This document shows positions 1 through 9,178 of a DNA stretch of 64,000 nucleotides, in pieces. Positions within the stretch are counted from its first letter, which is position 1, and each line of letters starts with the position of its first letter. The notes beneath the pieces are model-generated. The model saw nothing but the letters and a program-made list of their open reading frames with translations, was not told the DNA's origin and ran no database searches. Source of the stretch: a bacterium (lineage in GTDB: Bacteria; Electryoneota; Electryoneia; Electryoneales; Electryoneaceae); contig JANQEY010000074.1 in the NCBI GenBank assembly GCA_028278125.1, forward strand, positions 29,326-93,325. Reading direction: 5' to 3'. The position numbers and the translations under genes are program-made.

Positions 1-465
1 CAGATTATCCTCGTTGTCAGTTACCAGCAGACGAAAATCATCACCAGCTCCCTCGTTATAGGGTTCAAGGCTACCCCAGAAATAAAAAACTCCACCAGCT
101 TCTACCATATCCTCAGTTAAAAGAACCGGACCCCAGACTGCCCAGGCATTCATATCTTCAGGGTATGTATCAACTCCTGCTTCCCGATCATTGGGAAGGC
201 CTGCGCACCAGATAGCCCGGTAGTATCCAGGAATCCCAACGCGGTAGACAGTACTGTCTTCTTTGCCCCAAGTATGATCTTCATCAGGACCAGGTGGCCA
301 GGGTATACAAAACCATTCAGTTGGCCTGCCATCAATAATACCTGTTGACCACGGCCAGTCCAGGTTAGACTCTTCAAAATTCTCATTGAAATTTAATTGT
401 CCGATGGCAGTGAAAGGACCACCTGCCATTAAGACCAACAGTAAACAAATCGCAGCAACTCTCAT
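1..465 (-). CDS. Secreted protein, N-terminal part only (paralogue of the 1238..3034 product)
   Basis: The reading frame is open from an ATG at 465 to the left edge, so only the first 155 codons are visible. AAGGGAG lies seven bases before the ATG. Residues 1 to about 23 form a signal peptide (basic start, Leu-rich core, small residues before GQLNF). The mature part matches the 1238..3034 product almost position for position through motifs such as WPWSTGII, WGKEDSTVYRVG and GYYRAIWCAGLPNDRE, so the two are recent tandem duplicates. I do not recognise a catalytic domain; the region looks like a beta-sandwich. By analogy with the full paralogue, a type IX-like sorting domain is expected beyond the window. 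Function unknown. Confidence 0.85.
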   Translation of the reverse strand, partial: MRVAAICLLLVLMAGGPFTAIGQLNFNENFEESNLDWPWSTGIIDGRPTEWFCIPWPPGPDEDHTWGKEDSTVYRVGIPGYYRAIWCAGLPNDREAGVDTYPEDMNAWAVWGPVLLTEDMVEAGGVFYFWGSLEPYNEGAGDDFRLLVTDNEDNL

Positions 466-1183
466 TTTGTCTCCCTTTGAGAAATCTTGGCTTGCGGCTC
501 TAAATTGTCGAGATGCGGATATGTCAACTGGGCATACTTCTCTTTACCAAAACCAGAGTGATACTCTGTGGTTAGACGATGCGAGGATTTTACAAGATAA
601 TTATAGAGTATTTATGAATCAAGGACTGTAAATAGTTTTCTTTTAAAACATTAGAAAAATCATTACTGTTACATTTTTTCGATAGGAATTATTTTAAGCT
701 TAGGTATAAAATATTAACGCCGGGGAGGGATAGGCCCCGGCGCTCGCATGAAGAAAAGTTTCCGGCCTGCTCACTCATTCAGGCCAAGTGTCACTTCTTA
801 TGTGACACTTCAATATGGGAGGAGACTCATGTATTATTAAAAAGTGACAGTGCAAAATTCTGACAACTTTGCATAGCTCCTCTATGGAGCTCGTTGTAAG
901 AAAACTCACCACTATCACCCGGGATGAAATTCATTTTCCTGTTAGACGAATAGATGTCTATCATCATCATCATTAACAACTTGCAGGGTTGAATAAACCT
1001 GGCCGAACGAAATCAGGGCAGTCAATAAAGAACCCAGGATGAAAAAACTGTTTAATACTAACTTCACTTTTTTCTACCTCCATCTTAACGTCTATATTAT
1101 ATATATGCAAACATCATGCCCAAGGTTCCAAATGAGAAGTATGGAAGATTATTCCAGAAAGAATTTCTTTTCTCATTTGGGTA
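466..1183. other. Gene-free gap with two strong hairpins
   Basis: No convincing gene is present; short open frames here lack ribosome sites and family features. Two perfect inverted repeats stand out. CGCCGGGG at 718-725 pairs with CCCCGGCG at 735-742 around a 9-base loop. AAGTGTCAC at 786-794 pairs with GTGACACTT at 802-810 around a 7-base loop. Neither has a following T-run on either strand, so they do not look like intrinsic terminators. They lie between two co-oriented secreted-protein genes, in what would be the long leader of the downstream one. Confidence 0.5.
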
Positions 1184-1214
1184 TAAAAAAAGGCTGCCGA
1201 AACCGACAGCCTTC
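1184..1214 (-). terminator. Intrinsic terminator after the 1238..3034 gene
   Basis: AAGGCTG at 1190-1196 pairs with CAGCCTT at 1207-1213 around a 10-base loop. On the minus strand the stem is followed directly by a run of T, 24 bases past the stop of the upstream gene. Confidence 0.85.
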
Positions 1215-1237
1215 TTATCTTGAATTTTAAATATTGC

Positions 1238-3034
1238 TTACTTGAGGTAGAGAACCTTACTGGTGGCGTTACCCATTTGAGAAGATACTCTCAGCAGGTA
1301 CATTCCACTGGAAAGATTATCCGGTGTCCAGGTTAATCTCCTGTAGCCGGGTTGTACACCCTGTATTGATTCAGAATGCACCAACCTTCCTTCAAGTGAG
1401 TACCAGGAGACGTTGAGGTCACCAGCTTGAGGAACCGCTATCTCCACTTCAACTGTCGGGTTGAATGGATTAGGATACACGCTCTCAATACCAAATTTTT
1501 CCGGTACTGCCGCCAGGTCATTATATCCTTCACTTATATCATCATGATCAACAATCAATGGGAATGGAGCATAAAAATATTGGCTCGGGAAGAAAAAATC
1601 ATCAACCTGGGCATAGAGGTTGTATTCCGCATTACTATAGTCTTCGTTGATAGTCCAGCTGAATGAATCCGGACCGTTCAGCACCGGCAGATAATATCCA
1701 CTCTGAATCCATGTTCCTAATGTGTCGAACGGCTCGAAATCATAGAAGAAACTGATTGAGGCACCTTCAAGCTCTGGAGAATTGTATGCCTCGAAGTTAA
1801 CCTCTATAATTGTTTCAAAGGTATCAACAATTATCGCTTCAGTGCTGAAAGTAAAGAAGTTCATCCATGGTGCAAGCTGAGCCTGGTTAATGTAAACGGT
1901 ATCGATCTTGATGTTGTTACTATCGCTCCACTCTTCTGCCAGGCTGTCGGAATCCAACGCTATTGCAAACGACATGTACCCGGTATCCTGTGGCACATAA
2001 GTCATAGGGAAAAGTGTATCGTGTACAACTCCATACCGCGAAGTAGGCCACTGGAAGGTTACTGTATCCTGTGGTAAATCCCAGATGTGCACATCATCAT
2101 CGAGGTTATCATCAATATAGATCACATGGTTTACTTCAACCTCCGGATCGGGCCCACGAGCTTCGAAGTCTATCCTCAACCTTATGGGATCGTTGACATG
2201 TAACTCGTAATACTCGCGAGATATGTCATCCGCTTCCATGTAGCGTAGATCATAGAGGTCAAAGTCGAACAAACCATCATCAAACCCGACACTGAAGTCA
2301 TCCACCACGATACCAAAGTCTAAAGGTGCAGGTGGAGGTCCACCACGTTCGAAGTTATTAGACATGAAATAGAGACAAATATATGTTTCATCTCGTTCAT
2401 GGAGAACCATTTCATCATCGTAGAACGGCATATAACTGACCGAGTCTCCTGCCGAATCCAAGTCAGCATAGTTCCACTCGGCATTCCACCAGAGTCCACC
2501 GGTTGTTCCCTGTCCGAAGAAGAACGCCTCGCAGCAGTCCTCCATGTTGCCAATATTGTCCTCATTGTCCGTGACCAGCAGGCGGAAATCGTCGCCGGCA
2601 CCCTCCTGGTACAGCTCAATGCTACCCCAGAAATAGAAGACTCCCCCGGCTTCCTGCATATCCTCGGTAACCAGGTATGGACCCCAACAGGCCCAGGAAT
2701 TCATGTTCTCCGGGTATGTATCAACACCTGGCTCCCTGTCATTTGGGAGACCGGCACACCAGATTGCCCGGTAATATCCCGGTACACCAACCCGGTAGAC
2801 AGTACTGTCTTCCTTACCCCAGGTGTGCCACGGTCCGGGACCGGGAGGCCACGGTAAACAGAACCATTCTGTTGTCCTGTTCTCAATAATGCCTGTACTC
2901 CAGGGCCAGGCGACATCGCTCTCTTCATATGTCTCGTTAAATGATGTATGCCAGAAAGCATTCACATTCCCAAACGCCACCATTACCAGCAGAATAACAA
3001 GACACAGAAGACAGGATTTTTTCTGCAAATTCAT
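1238..3034 (-). CDS. Secreted protein with type IX-like C-terminal sorting domain
   Basis: This 598-residue protein has a signal peptide (residues 1-26, ending near VNA), a long beta-rich region without a recognised enzyme domain, and a C-terminal sorting domain of about 80 residues. The sorting domain starts near YPNPFNP, continues through PGYRRLTW and SSGMYLLRV, and ends in VLYLK. Such domains direct export through the outer membrane in FCB-group bacteria. GGAGGAG lies seven bases before the ATG. Residues around 270-390 resemble a CARDB-like adhesive module (paired Asp-rich turns, VNHVIYIDD), which is inference. The gene follows the two selenoprotein genes on the same strand after a 126-base gap and is followed by its own paralogue at the window edge. 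The precise role is unknown. Confidence 0.9.
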   Translation of the reverse strand: MNLQKKSCLLCLVILLVMVAFGNVNAFWHTSFNETYEESDVAWPWSTGIIENRTTEWFCLPWPPGPGPWHTWGKEDSTVYRVGVPGYYRAIWCAGLPNDREPGVDTYPENMNSWACWGPYLVTEDMQEAGGVFYFWGSIELYQEGAGDDFRLLVTDNEDNIGNMEDCCEAFFFGQGTTGGLWWNAEWNYADLDSAGDSVSYMPFYDDEMVLHERDETYICLYFMSNNFERGGPPPAPLDFGIVVDDFSVGFDDGLFDFDLYDLRYMEADDISREYYELHVNDPIRLRIDFEARGPDPEVEVNHVIYIDDNLDDDVHIWDLPQDTVTFQWPTSRYGVVHDTLFPMTYVPQDTGYMSFAIALDSDSLAEEWSDSNNIKIDTVYINQAQLAPWMNFFTFSTEAIIVDTFETIIEVNFEAYNSPELEGASISFFYDFEPFDTLGTWIQSGYYLPVLNGPDSFSWTINEDYSNAEYNLYAQVDDFFFPSQYFYAPFPLIVDHDDISEGYNDLAAVPEKFGIESVYPNPFNPTVEVEIAVPQAGDLNVSWYSLEGRLVHSESIQGVQPGYRRLTWTPDNLSSGMYLLRVSSQMGNATSKVLYLK

Positions 3035-3111
3035 TTTTCACTCCTCCCCTTCGCGCGAACCGTACGAAGGCATTTCATCCGCTGAATGCAAACGGGGGAT
3101 GCATTTATATC

Positions 3112-3144
3112 CTGCCGGTACGCAGGTGGCCGCAATACCGGCAG
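3112..3144. other. Inverted repeat between two secreted-protein genes
   Basis: CTGCCGGTA at 3112-3120 is perfectly complementary to TACCGGCAG at 3136-3144, with a 15-base loop. It lies 16 bases beyond the stop of the 3161..5206 gene on the minus strand. No T-run follows, so it may be a partial terminator or an mRNA-stabilising stem. Confidence 0.45.
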
Positions 3145-3160
3145 AATAAAAAGTTAAGAT

Positions 3161-5206
3161 TTATTTCAGTAACAGCATTTTCCGAGTTTCGGCAAAACTC
3201 TGGCTTTCACCGGTCGCCGAAAGACGGTAAAAATATACACCACTGGCTGAATTATCAGCATTCCATGTGAAGTTGTGATGTCCGGCCTGGTAAGCCCCAT
3301 CCGCCAACCTGGCCACTTCACGGCCTGTAATATCGAATATAGTTAATATAATACGAGAATTAGCCGGAAGCGAAAGAGAAATCTCTGTTGAGGGATTAAA
3401 GGGGTTCGGATAATTCTGATGCAATTGGTATTTTTCAGGCAGGGAATTGCCTGCTAAATCGTCATCTACACCATCATAATCCCATGTGGTCATATAATCC
3501 AGCACTCCACGCATCAGTGCAGTTCGATCTTCAGCTGTCGCTATGGCTTCAAATGGGAAACCTGTCAGGAAAGTCCGGTAGTTCTCACCTTCATTGCGAA
3601 TAGCTGCCCGGCGGATATTGTCTGCATATTTCATGCAGGTAACCCCGTTTCCGAATTCGTCGATGTAGCATGGAACTCTAAGGTTATCTGCACCATCACC
3701 ACCGACAAGGTCAAACTCCAGGTCACCGGTTACAGGATCATCACCAAGACTGTATACGTGGGTATTATCCTCGTCGTTATAATAACTTTCGTAACTTGCG
3801 CCCATCATATTCATCAATTGAGTCGCCCATAATTCATGAGCCATGTCGCTGCCGCTCATGAAGAGGTTGCCACCCATATTCAGGTAGTCTACAAGTCCGT
3901 TTGTTACAGTGGTATCAAGTTCTCCACCATCACCCAGGTACCAGATGACCATTTCAATATCCGAGAGAAGCAGATCATCCATGTTCAGGGGATGAGGAGT
4001 CTCTTCCCAGATTCCATAACTGACAAGATCATCTGTTTCAATCGCTGCATTTATAGCGCTGGTGAAGTATTCAGAGTAGAGACCTTCCGGATCTCCATTA
4101 ACGATCAACACCTGCTCTTGTGCTGATGTCTGGGCGAAGAATGAGAACTCAAACGTGTTTTCAGGATCTCCCTGTGATGTAACTGTGATCGAAAATTCAC
4201 CATTTTCATTGGCAACATCACCGGGTATCAGTGATACGGTGCTGGTGTATTCTCCCAGGGGATCAAGAGCGATAGTTGAGTTACCGGTCTGTTCACCATC
4301 AGGAGTTGTATACATTATACTCCAACCGTCCGGCAATCCATCGGTATTAACCGTTATATCAAGGACATCGTCCAATATTCCCAAGTTTATCAGGCCTATG
4401 GTGTATGTACTAGTCTCACCCGGATCAACAAGGTGGGTTGTATTGCCACCCTGCCACGCATCAAAGTCGTAGAGTGGGGTCATCTGGACAACCGCCGCCT
4501 GCGCGACTGACTGGGTCAGGTCATTCTGGACAAATGCCACCACCTTAACGTTTTCCTGGACAAGGTCTTCACCGTTAAACTCTATAGGCCAGTCATGAGT
4601 AACGGTAAACGTCTCGGTATCATTCTGATCCAGGTCAACTGTAAAACCATCCGGATCAGGGACAAATTCCAACAGGTCGCTGTACCAGTCATCAATTGCT
4701 GCACCATCCCAATAGATGTACCCAGTAAGAAGCGCTATCCTGAGAGTGTGGTTATCACCGATTATCACATCTTCGGTTGAAACTACAACGTCAGCAATCA
4801 GTTCATCACCATCAACATAGGCGGTAAGATCAATCGCACATGGCGCAGCCTGGGCGACACGGTTATTATAAGCCTCATTTAAACTGGCTGCATTAAAACC
4901 TTCATATAACAATGTCCCATCTACAACCAGTGTGGGTGTTACACCCATGTCATAATAGGTAGACCATCTAGCTACATGATGAGCACCCATGTGATCTGTC
5001 CATGGATCTGTTCCAGCATGGTATACAATTACTGCAACTTCTGCTTCATGTAATTCTTCAAAGTTGTGTAAAGCCTGTCCCGCAGGCCCACACGGTCCTC
5101 AAGTATGTTGTGTTAACTCTTCGAAGAGGACAATACGGGGGAACGCATGCAACGATCCAACCAGCAAACCAACTATGGCCAAACCGACAGCAACTTTTTT
5201 CAACAT
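3161..5206 (-). CDS. Probable secreted selenoprotein: thioredoxin-like (Omp28-related) domain with UGPC motif, amidotransferase-like domain and sorting domain
   Basis: The frame runs from an ATG at 5206 to the stop at 3161, with one in-frame TGA (5099-5101, codon 36). Before it lie a signal peptide (residues 1-21, ending LHA) and FPRIVLFEE, the strand leading to a thioredoxin active site. The TGA stands where the first active-site Cys is expected, giving T-U-G-P-C, and a cis-Pro motif (TPT, Pro91) follows. Residues about 165-360 are beta-sandwich, about 365-560 resemble a class I amidotransferase-like fold (VLIVNGD, IWYLGDGG, GGNLFMSGSD), and the last 85 are a type IX-like sorting domain (NYPNPFNP to KMLLLK). 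A SECIS-like hairpin follows the TGA. If the TGA were a true stop, the remaining frame (ATG at 4990) would lack both signal peptide and active site. The neighbour 5234..7270 has the same architecture 27 bases upstream. Selenocysteine insertion is inference; selA, selB, selC and selD are not in the window. Confidence 0.85.
5066..5093 (-). promoter_or_regulatory. Bacterial SECIS-like hairpin for Sec36 of the 3161..5206 gene
   Basis: Read on the minus strand, GUGUGGGCCUG (5093-5083) pairs with CAGGCUUUACAC (5077-5066) with one bulged U and two G-U pairs. The apical loop is CGGGA (5082-5078). It begins 16 bases after the UGA and has G as its second base. Both agree with the published bacterial SECIS rules (loop 16-37 bases downstream, a G among the first two loop bases). 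The hairpin overlaps codons 39-48. Confidence 0.7.
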
Positions 5207-5233
5207 GTCTTTCCCTTTCGTTCACAATCCTGT

Positions 5234-7270
5234 TTATTTCAATAGCAGCATTTTCCTGATGCTATCAAAACTTCCGTATTCACCAGTCGCTGTAATCTTG
5301 TAGAAATACATGCCCGAAGTTGCGTCTTCAGCGTCCCAGGTGACACTATGATAACCCGGCTCCATAGATTGGTTAGCCAGAACAGCTATTTCCCTTCCCA
5401 TTACATCAAAGACGGTTAATGTTACCTGCGCCATCTCCGGAAGAGAAAATGCTATATCTGTCGTTGGATTAAATGGATTTGGATAGTTCTGGTACAGTGT
5501 AAATGACTCAGGGATAACATTCTCAAGTCCTGCCTCCGGTGTTGAGAGTATATCCAGGTCGGTAAGATAACCAAGAATTCCCAGCATTAACTGGTTACGT
5601 CCATCCTCTGTAGCGATGGCTTCAAATGGGAATCCCATAATATATGTTTTGTATGTATCGGTTTCGTTCCTGATTGCAGCCCTGCGGACATTTGTATACA
5701 TCAGGCTGGCAACACCATCACCTGCGATTACCATTGAGCTTGGTTGACGACGGTTATTTGCCCCATCGCCACCTTCAATATCAACATCAAGATCGCCGGA
5801 TATAGGATCATCGTCATCGGGACTGAATACATTGTCTCCATCGGCGTAATGACTCTGGAAACCGGCACCCATCATCCCAAGCAAAGGATATAGTGACATA
5901 TGATCAGGGGCATCAGTGCCGCTGATACAAAGGTTTCCACCAGCGCTAAGGTAATCCTGGAGAGCAGTAGCTTCTGCAGCTTCAATAGTACCGCCATCAC
6001 CCAGGTACCACAGCACGAGATCGATATCCGCAGCTGCCAGGTCTTCGGTGTTTAGAACATAATCAGCTTCTGGCCAGACACCATAAGCACTAGCCGCATC
6101 CAGTTCGGTTGCGGCATCCATGGCGTTTGTATAATAGGCGCTATAAGCTCCTGCCGGATCACCATTTACTACAAGCACAGGACTGGCATTCTGGACATAA
6201 AGATCAAATTCATAAACCGGGGCAACATCAGAACCCTGTGAACTGATATTGAAGCTGATAATTCCACTCGCTCCTTCAGAAGCGTCAGTTTCAAGTGTTA
6301 AGACACTGGTGAAATCTTCAAATGAAGCGACTGCGATGCTGGAGTTACCATATTCTACACCATCCGGCGTAGTATATGAGAAATTCCATCCTACGGGAAG
6401 ACCGTCAGTGTTTACTTCTATATCATAAACATCATCTTCCGTTCCGATGTTCAGGAAAAATACTTCAAAAGTCGCACTTTCTTCAGGATTAACAAGATGT
6501 GCCTGGTTGTCTACAGTTGCCAAATAATAATATGGTGGTGCTCCCATTCCTGATAACGCTGCCTGGCGTACTTCCTGGTCCGCATCATTCTGAACAAAAG
6601 CCACAACTGAGACATTGTCTTCTTCCAGGTCCTCGTCGTTAAAATTGATAGGCCAGGGGAATGTCACATTAAATTCTTGTGTACTGTTGGCTGCGATATC
6701 TACGTCCAAACCGTCCGGATCAGGTGAGAATTCCAGTAAACTGTGATACCAGTGTTGGATAAAGGTACCGTACCATTGAATATAGTTTGACACCAGTGCG
6801 AAGCGAATTTTATGATTGCCACCAATCGCTTCATCGCCTGTTGTTACAATGGCAGTGACATCAATCTCATCTCCTATATTCATAGGTATGAGTTCTATAC
6901 TGCATGGGCTTTCAATATCAATCCTGGTATCAAAAGCGCTGCTTAGATCTGCTTCACCAAAGCCTACATGCCTGATGGTACCGTCTACATCCACTGTTGG
7001 AGTAAACTGAACCCCGTAATAATTATGCCAGCGTTCCTGGTGGTGTGCACCGTTGTATTGCGTCCAGGGATCGTTACCCGCATGGTAAACAATCACCGCT
7101 GTTTCATCTGCATTGTTTTCGTGAAACTCGTGTAGGGCCTCCGCCGCAGGCCCACAACTTCCTCAAGTATGTTGTGTAGTCTCTTCAAAGAGAACTACTC
7201 GGGGGAAAGCATAAAGGGAGGCAGTAACTAGGAATAATACTACAACAAAAATCGGTAACCGTTTAATCAT
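5234..7270 (-). CDS. Probable secreted selenoprotein: thioredoxin-like (Omp28-related) domain with UGSC motif, tandem paralogue
   Basis: The frame opens at ATG 7270, preceded by GGAGG, and closes at 5234, with one in-frame TGA at 7163-7165, codon 36, the same position as in the paralogue. A signal peptide (residues 1-21, ending LYA) is followed by FPRVVLFEE, then T-U-G-S-C-G-P, and the thioredoxin cis-Pro motif TPT is again at Pro91. The rest matches the 3161..5206 product domain for domain: beta-sandwich, amidotransferase-like fold (VLVVNGDP, LWYLGDGG, GGNLCISGTD) and sorting domain (NYPNPFNP to KMLLLK). The order 5234..7270, then 3161..5206, then 1238..3034 suggests one transcript of exported proteins. 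The likely role is an extracytoplasmic or surface thiol/selenol redox protein. TGA acts as a normal stop in other genes here (for example 43176 and 45713), so a reassigned code is unlikely. Confidence 0.85.
7131..7156 (-). promoter_or_regulatory. Bacterial SECIS-like hairpin for Sec36 of the 5234..7270 gene
   Basis: On the minus strand UGUGGGCCU (7156-7148) pairs with AGGCCCUACA (7140-7131), with one bulged U at the same place as in the paralogue. The loop is GCGGCGG, beginning 15 bases after the UGA (one base short of the usual 16) and starting with G. The two G-U pairs of the other copy are G-C pairs here, so the stem is kept despite sequence change. Confidence 0.7.
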
Positions 7271-7510
7271 CAGATCCTCCTGTCCACAAAGATTTGTCAA
7301 TGTACCTCGTTTTACTTTAAGTCCTAATCATTTAAAATACATACTATACCTGCAGGTTCACAAGTCAGTATCGCTAAATAAAATACCCGCTTCTCAAATT
7401 TTGATTTCGCCGTAACCATTTTTAATTCCATATTTTGCTTATATTAACAACATCTATACGATAAAAAATTCTGATTTTGGATAACGTCTGGGAAACAAAA
7501 ATAAAACTTA
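7271..7510. other. Intergenic region upstream of the selenoprotein genes
   Basis: These 240 AT-rich bases hold no gene. They should contain the promoter for the 5234..7270 transcript on the minus strand, but I could not pick a convincing -35/-10 pair. Confidence 0.4.
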
Positions 7511-8416
7511 TCAGAGGTTAAATTGAAAGGCGGCCAAAGTATCTTCAGGAATTAATTCGGGATCCAGGAATAAAACGGTCCATCCACCTGGTTCCGGAAA
7601 ATTTACTTCTCCCGAATAAAAACCATTCTCATTATGAACAGGATTTGTGTTATTTGAACTGGGCTCAAGGTTAGTTGTTCGCTGGACAGCGACATCAAGT
7701 AACATTGTCGTATCAGGCTCAAACTTCAACAATCCTAATGATGATTTCCAGATTTGCACAGTAAATCGTTGTACTCCGATAACTGGAACATCAGGTATAC
7801 GCCATGCAGTAACATTCCGCTCGAATTCAACGCCATGTTCTATAACCCTGGCAAAGGGCCTGGCCTGTTCAACATCAAGTTCGATATAAGAAATATTACG
7901 CTCATCACCGTTTTTCCAGGTAAACTCAACCAACCAGTCTCCCTGGTTAGGGGGCACTATATAACCATCAAAAACATCAATATCACTTTTATATTCCAGG
8001 GTGTTCGAACATGGCGCACCTATTACCTGGTCGTCTTCTTCCCGTAACAAGCTGAGCTGCATTGACACATCCGCCACGGGATCTAGGTTGATAGAATCTA
8101 TTCCAGGTAAATCACCGTACACAATGATCCTGATTGAATCAAATTCTGCAACAGGTGCCACGGACAGACCATACAGCTCAAGCACGGATTCTCCAAGAAT
8201 AAAATCATCCCAAAAATAGTAACCTTTTATTCTCGGATCGTTTTCTTCATTTGAATCATTATCACAACCGGTAAAAACAAATCCCAGGATAAGGACTAAG
8301 AGAAAATACTTCAGGACAGATATTGAACAGTGAGATTTGAACCAAGAGGAAGAATGTTTTCTTGCGTTGGTAGAGTTTCTCTTCACCGGCTGCACTACAG
8401 ATGACTCCCTGTTCAA
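7511..8416 (-). CDS. Lipoprotein of unknown function
   Basis: A hydrophobic segment (residues about 35-49) ends in the lipobox FTGC followed by DNDSNEEND, so the mature protein begins at that Cys and is probably outer-membrane anchored. The remaining 250 residues are beta-rich and acidic, with no family I recognise. The longest frame starts at a TTG (8416) and would place about 35 polar residues before the signal sequence, which is unusual. The true start may be an internal alternative codon just before LKYFLLVLIL, but no clear ribosome site decides it. The gene is separated from both neighbours by gaps over 100 bases, so it is probably transcribed alone. Confidence 0.7.
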   Translation of the reverse strand: MNRESSVVQPVKRNSTNARKHSSSWFKSHCSISVLKYFLLVLILGFVFTGCDNDSNEENDPRIKGYYFWDDFILGESVLELYGLSVAPVAEFDSIRIIVYGDLPGIDSINLDPVADVSMQLSLLREEDDQVIGAPCSNTLEYKSDIDVFDGYIVPPNQGDWLVEFTWKNGDERNISYIELDVEQARPFARVIEHGVEFERNVTAWRIPDVPVIGVQRFTVQIWKSSLGLLKFEPDTTMLLDVAVQRTTNLEPSSNNTNPVHNENGFYSGEVNFPEPGGWTVLFLDPELIPEDTLAAFQFNL

Positions 8417-8494
8417 TCGATACCTGTATTCGTTGAGATTCAGTATGCAGTATTCAACGAGGACGAATAAGCCTTAAGATAGTAATTCAGGACG

Positions 8495-8526
8495 TAAAAA
8501 ACCGCATTCATCAGAGAATGCGGTCT
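8495..8526 (-). terminator. Intrinsic terminator after the zinc-ribbon gene
   Basis: ACCGCATTC at 8501-8509 pairs with GAATGCGGT at 8516-8524. On the minus strand a run of T follows the stem immediately. Confidence 0.85.
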
Positions 8527-8553
8527 AAAACTTATTTGCCGGCATAATATTGA

Positions 8554-8784
8554 TTAATCACCCACACCTGCGAGAGACATCAACAGTTCACGGTCAAGTT
8601 GTAATGGACGTCGGGTCTTCACAGCTTCCATTTCACAGCGCCAACAACGGTCATTGACAGATCGCCAGTTAACCTTTGTCCCACAGCCACCGCAACCACC
8701 GGGGTTTGAACCCCTGGATTTATGCACGCGGCTTGATAAAGGCCATGAATAGGAAGGCGAAATCTTCATGACTTTACGACTCAT
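8554..8784 (-). CDS. Small zinc-ribbon-like protein
   Basis: The chosen ATG (8784) has AAGGAGGG nine bases upstream, which beats a longer alternative start at 8868 with no ribosome site. The 76-residue protein has a basic N-terminal half (MSRKVMKISP, SSRVHKSRGS) and two knuckles, CGGC and CWRC, 13 residues apart, which should bind one zinc ion. The tail is rich in Leu and Glu. It ends 28 bases before a strong terminator, so this is a well-formed single-gene unit. Function unknown; the knuckle pair suggests nucleic-acid or protein binding. Confidence 0.7.
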   Translation of the reverse strand: MSRKVMKISPSYSWPLSSRVHKSRGSNPGGCGGCGTKVNWRSVNDRCWRCEMEAVKTRRPLQLDRELLMSLAGVGD

Positions 8785-9178
8785 GATATTGCCCTCCTTT
8801 TTTGCGTGCAGAGTATTGAAGAGCACCCTGCAGCCGGTGTTAAGATGACTTTCCCCTCCAGGAACCACCAGAAAACTATCTTAAATGCATCCAGTTAAGC
8901 TTATATCTTCAACATCGCCGGCGTTGACTATGTTATTTGCAACGCATATGCCAGAGTTTGTGAAATATATGACAAGGCTTTATTCGTTAATTATGATGAT
9001 GTTATAAGTTGTATAAATGAATTGGATACAATAGTGGAGATACTGATAAATTATTACCGGGATTTCACTGCGCTCACCTGTGAATGATATGCGCAGCTGA
9101 TTTTGGGTTGACATTATAACCGGTAAATGCAACTATCGAGGGAAATATTAGAGTAGAGGATACATCAAGAGTACAGGG
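8785..9178. other. Gene-free gap
   Basis: About 390 AT-rich bases with no supported gene, strong hairpin or recognisable repeat. The left end should hold the promoter of the zinc-ribbon gene. Confidence 0.4.

Noticed and set aside
718..742. GC-rich hairpin as an intrinsic terminator
   Set aside because: No T-run follows on either strand.
1039..1230. A 63-residue plus-strand frame
   Set aside because: It runs through the terminator of the opposite gene, has no ribosome site and shows no protein-like pattern.
3161..4990. Shorter gene start at ATG 4990, treating the upstream TGA as a true stop
   Set aside because: It removes the signal peptide and the thioredoxin active site, has no ribosome site, and the same TGA occurs at the same codon in the paralogue with a matching hairpin.
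5234..7096. The two TGA-containing genes as pseudogenes
   Set aside because: Both frames are otherwise intact over more than 670 codons, the TGA is at the identical active-site codon, and the sequence around it is conserved.
8701..8720. GGGTTTGAACCCC as a tRNA T-arm
   Set aside because: It lies inside the zinc-ribbon coding sequence and no acceptor or anticodon stem can be drawn around it.
8554..8868. Longer 104-residue version of the zinc-ribbon gene
   Set aside because: The ATG at 8784 has AAGGAGGG at ideal spacing; the upstream extension has none.
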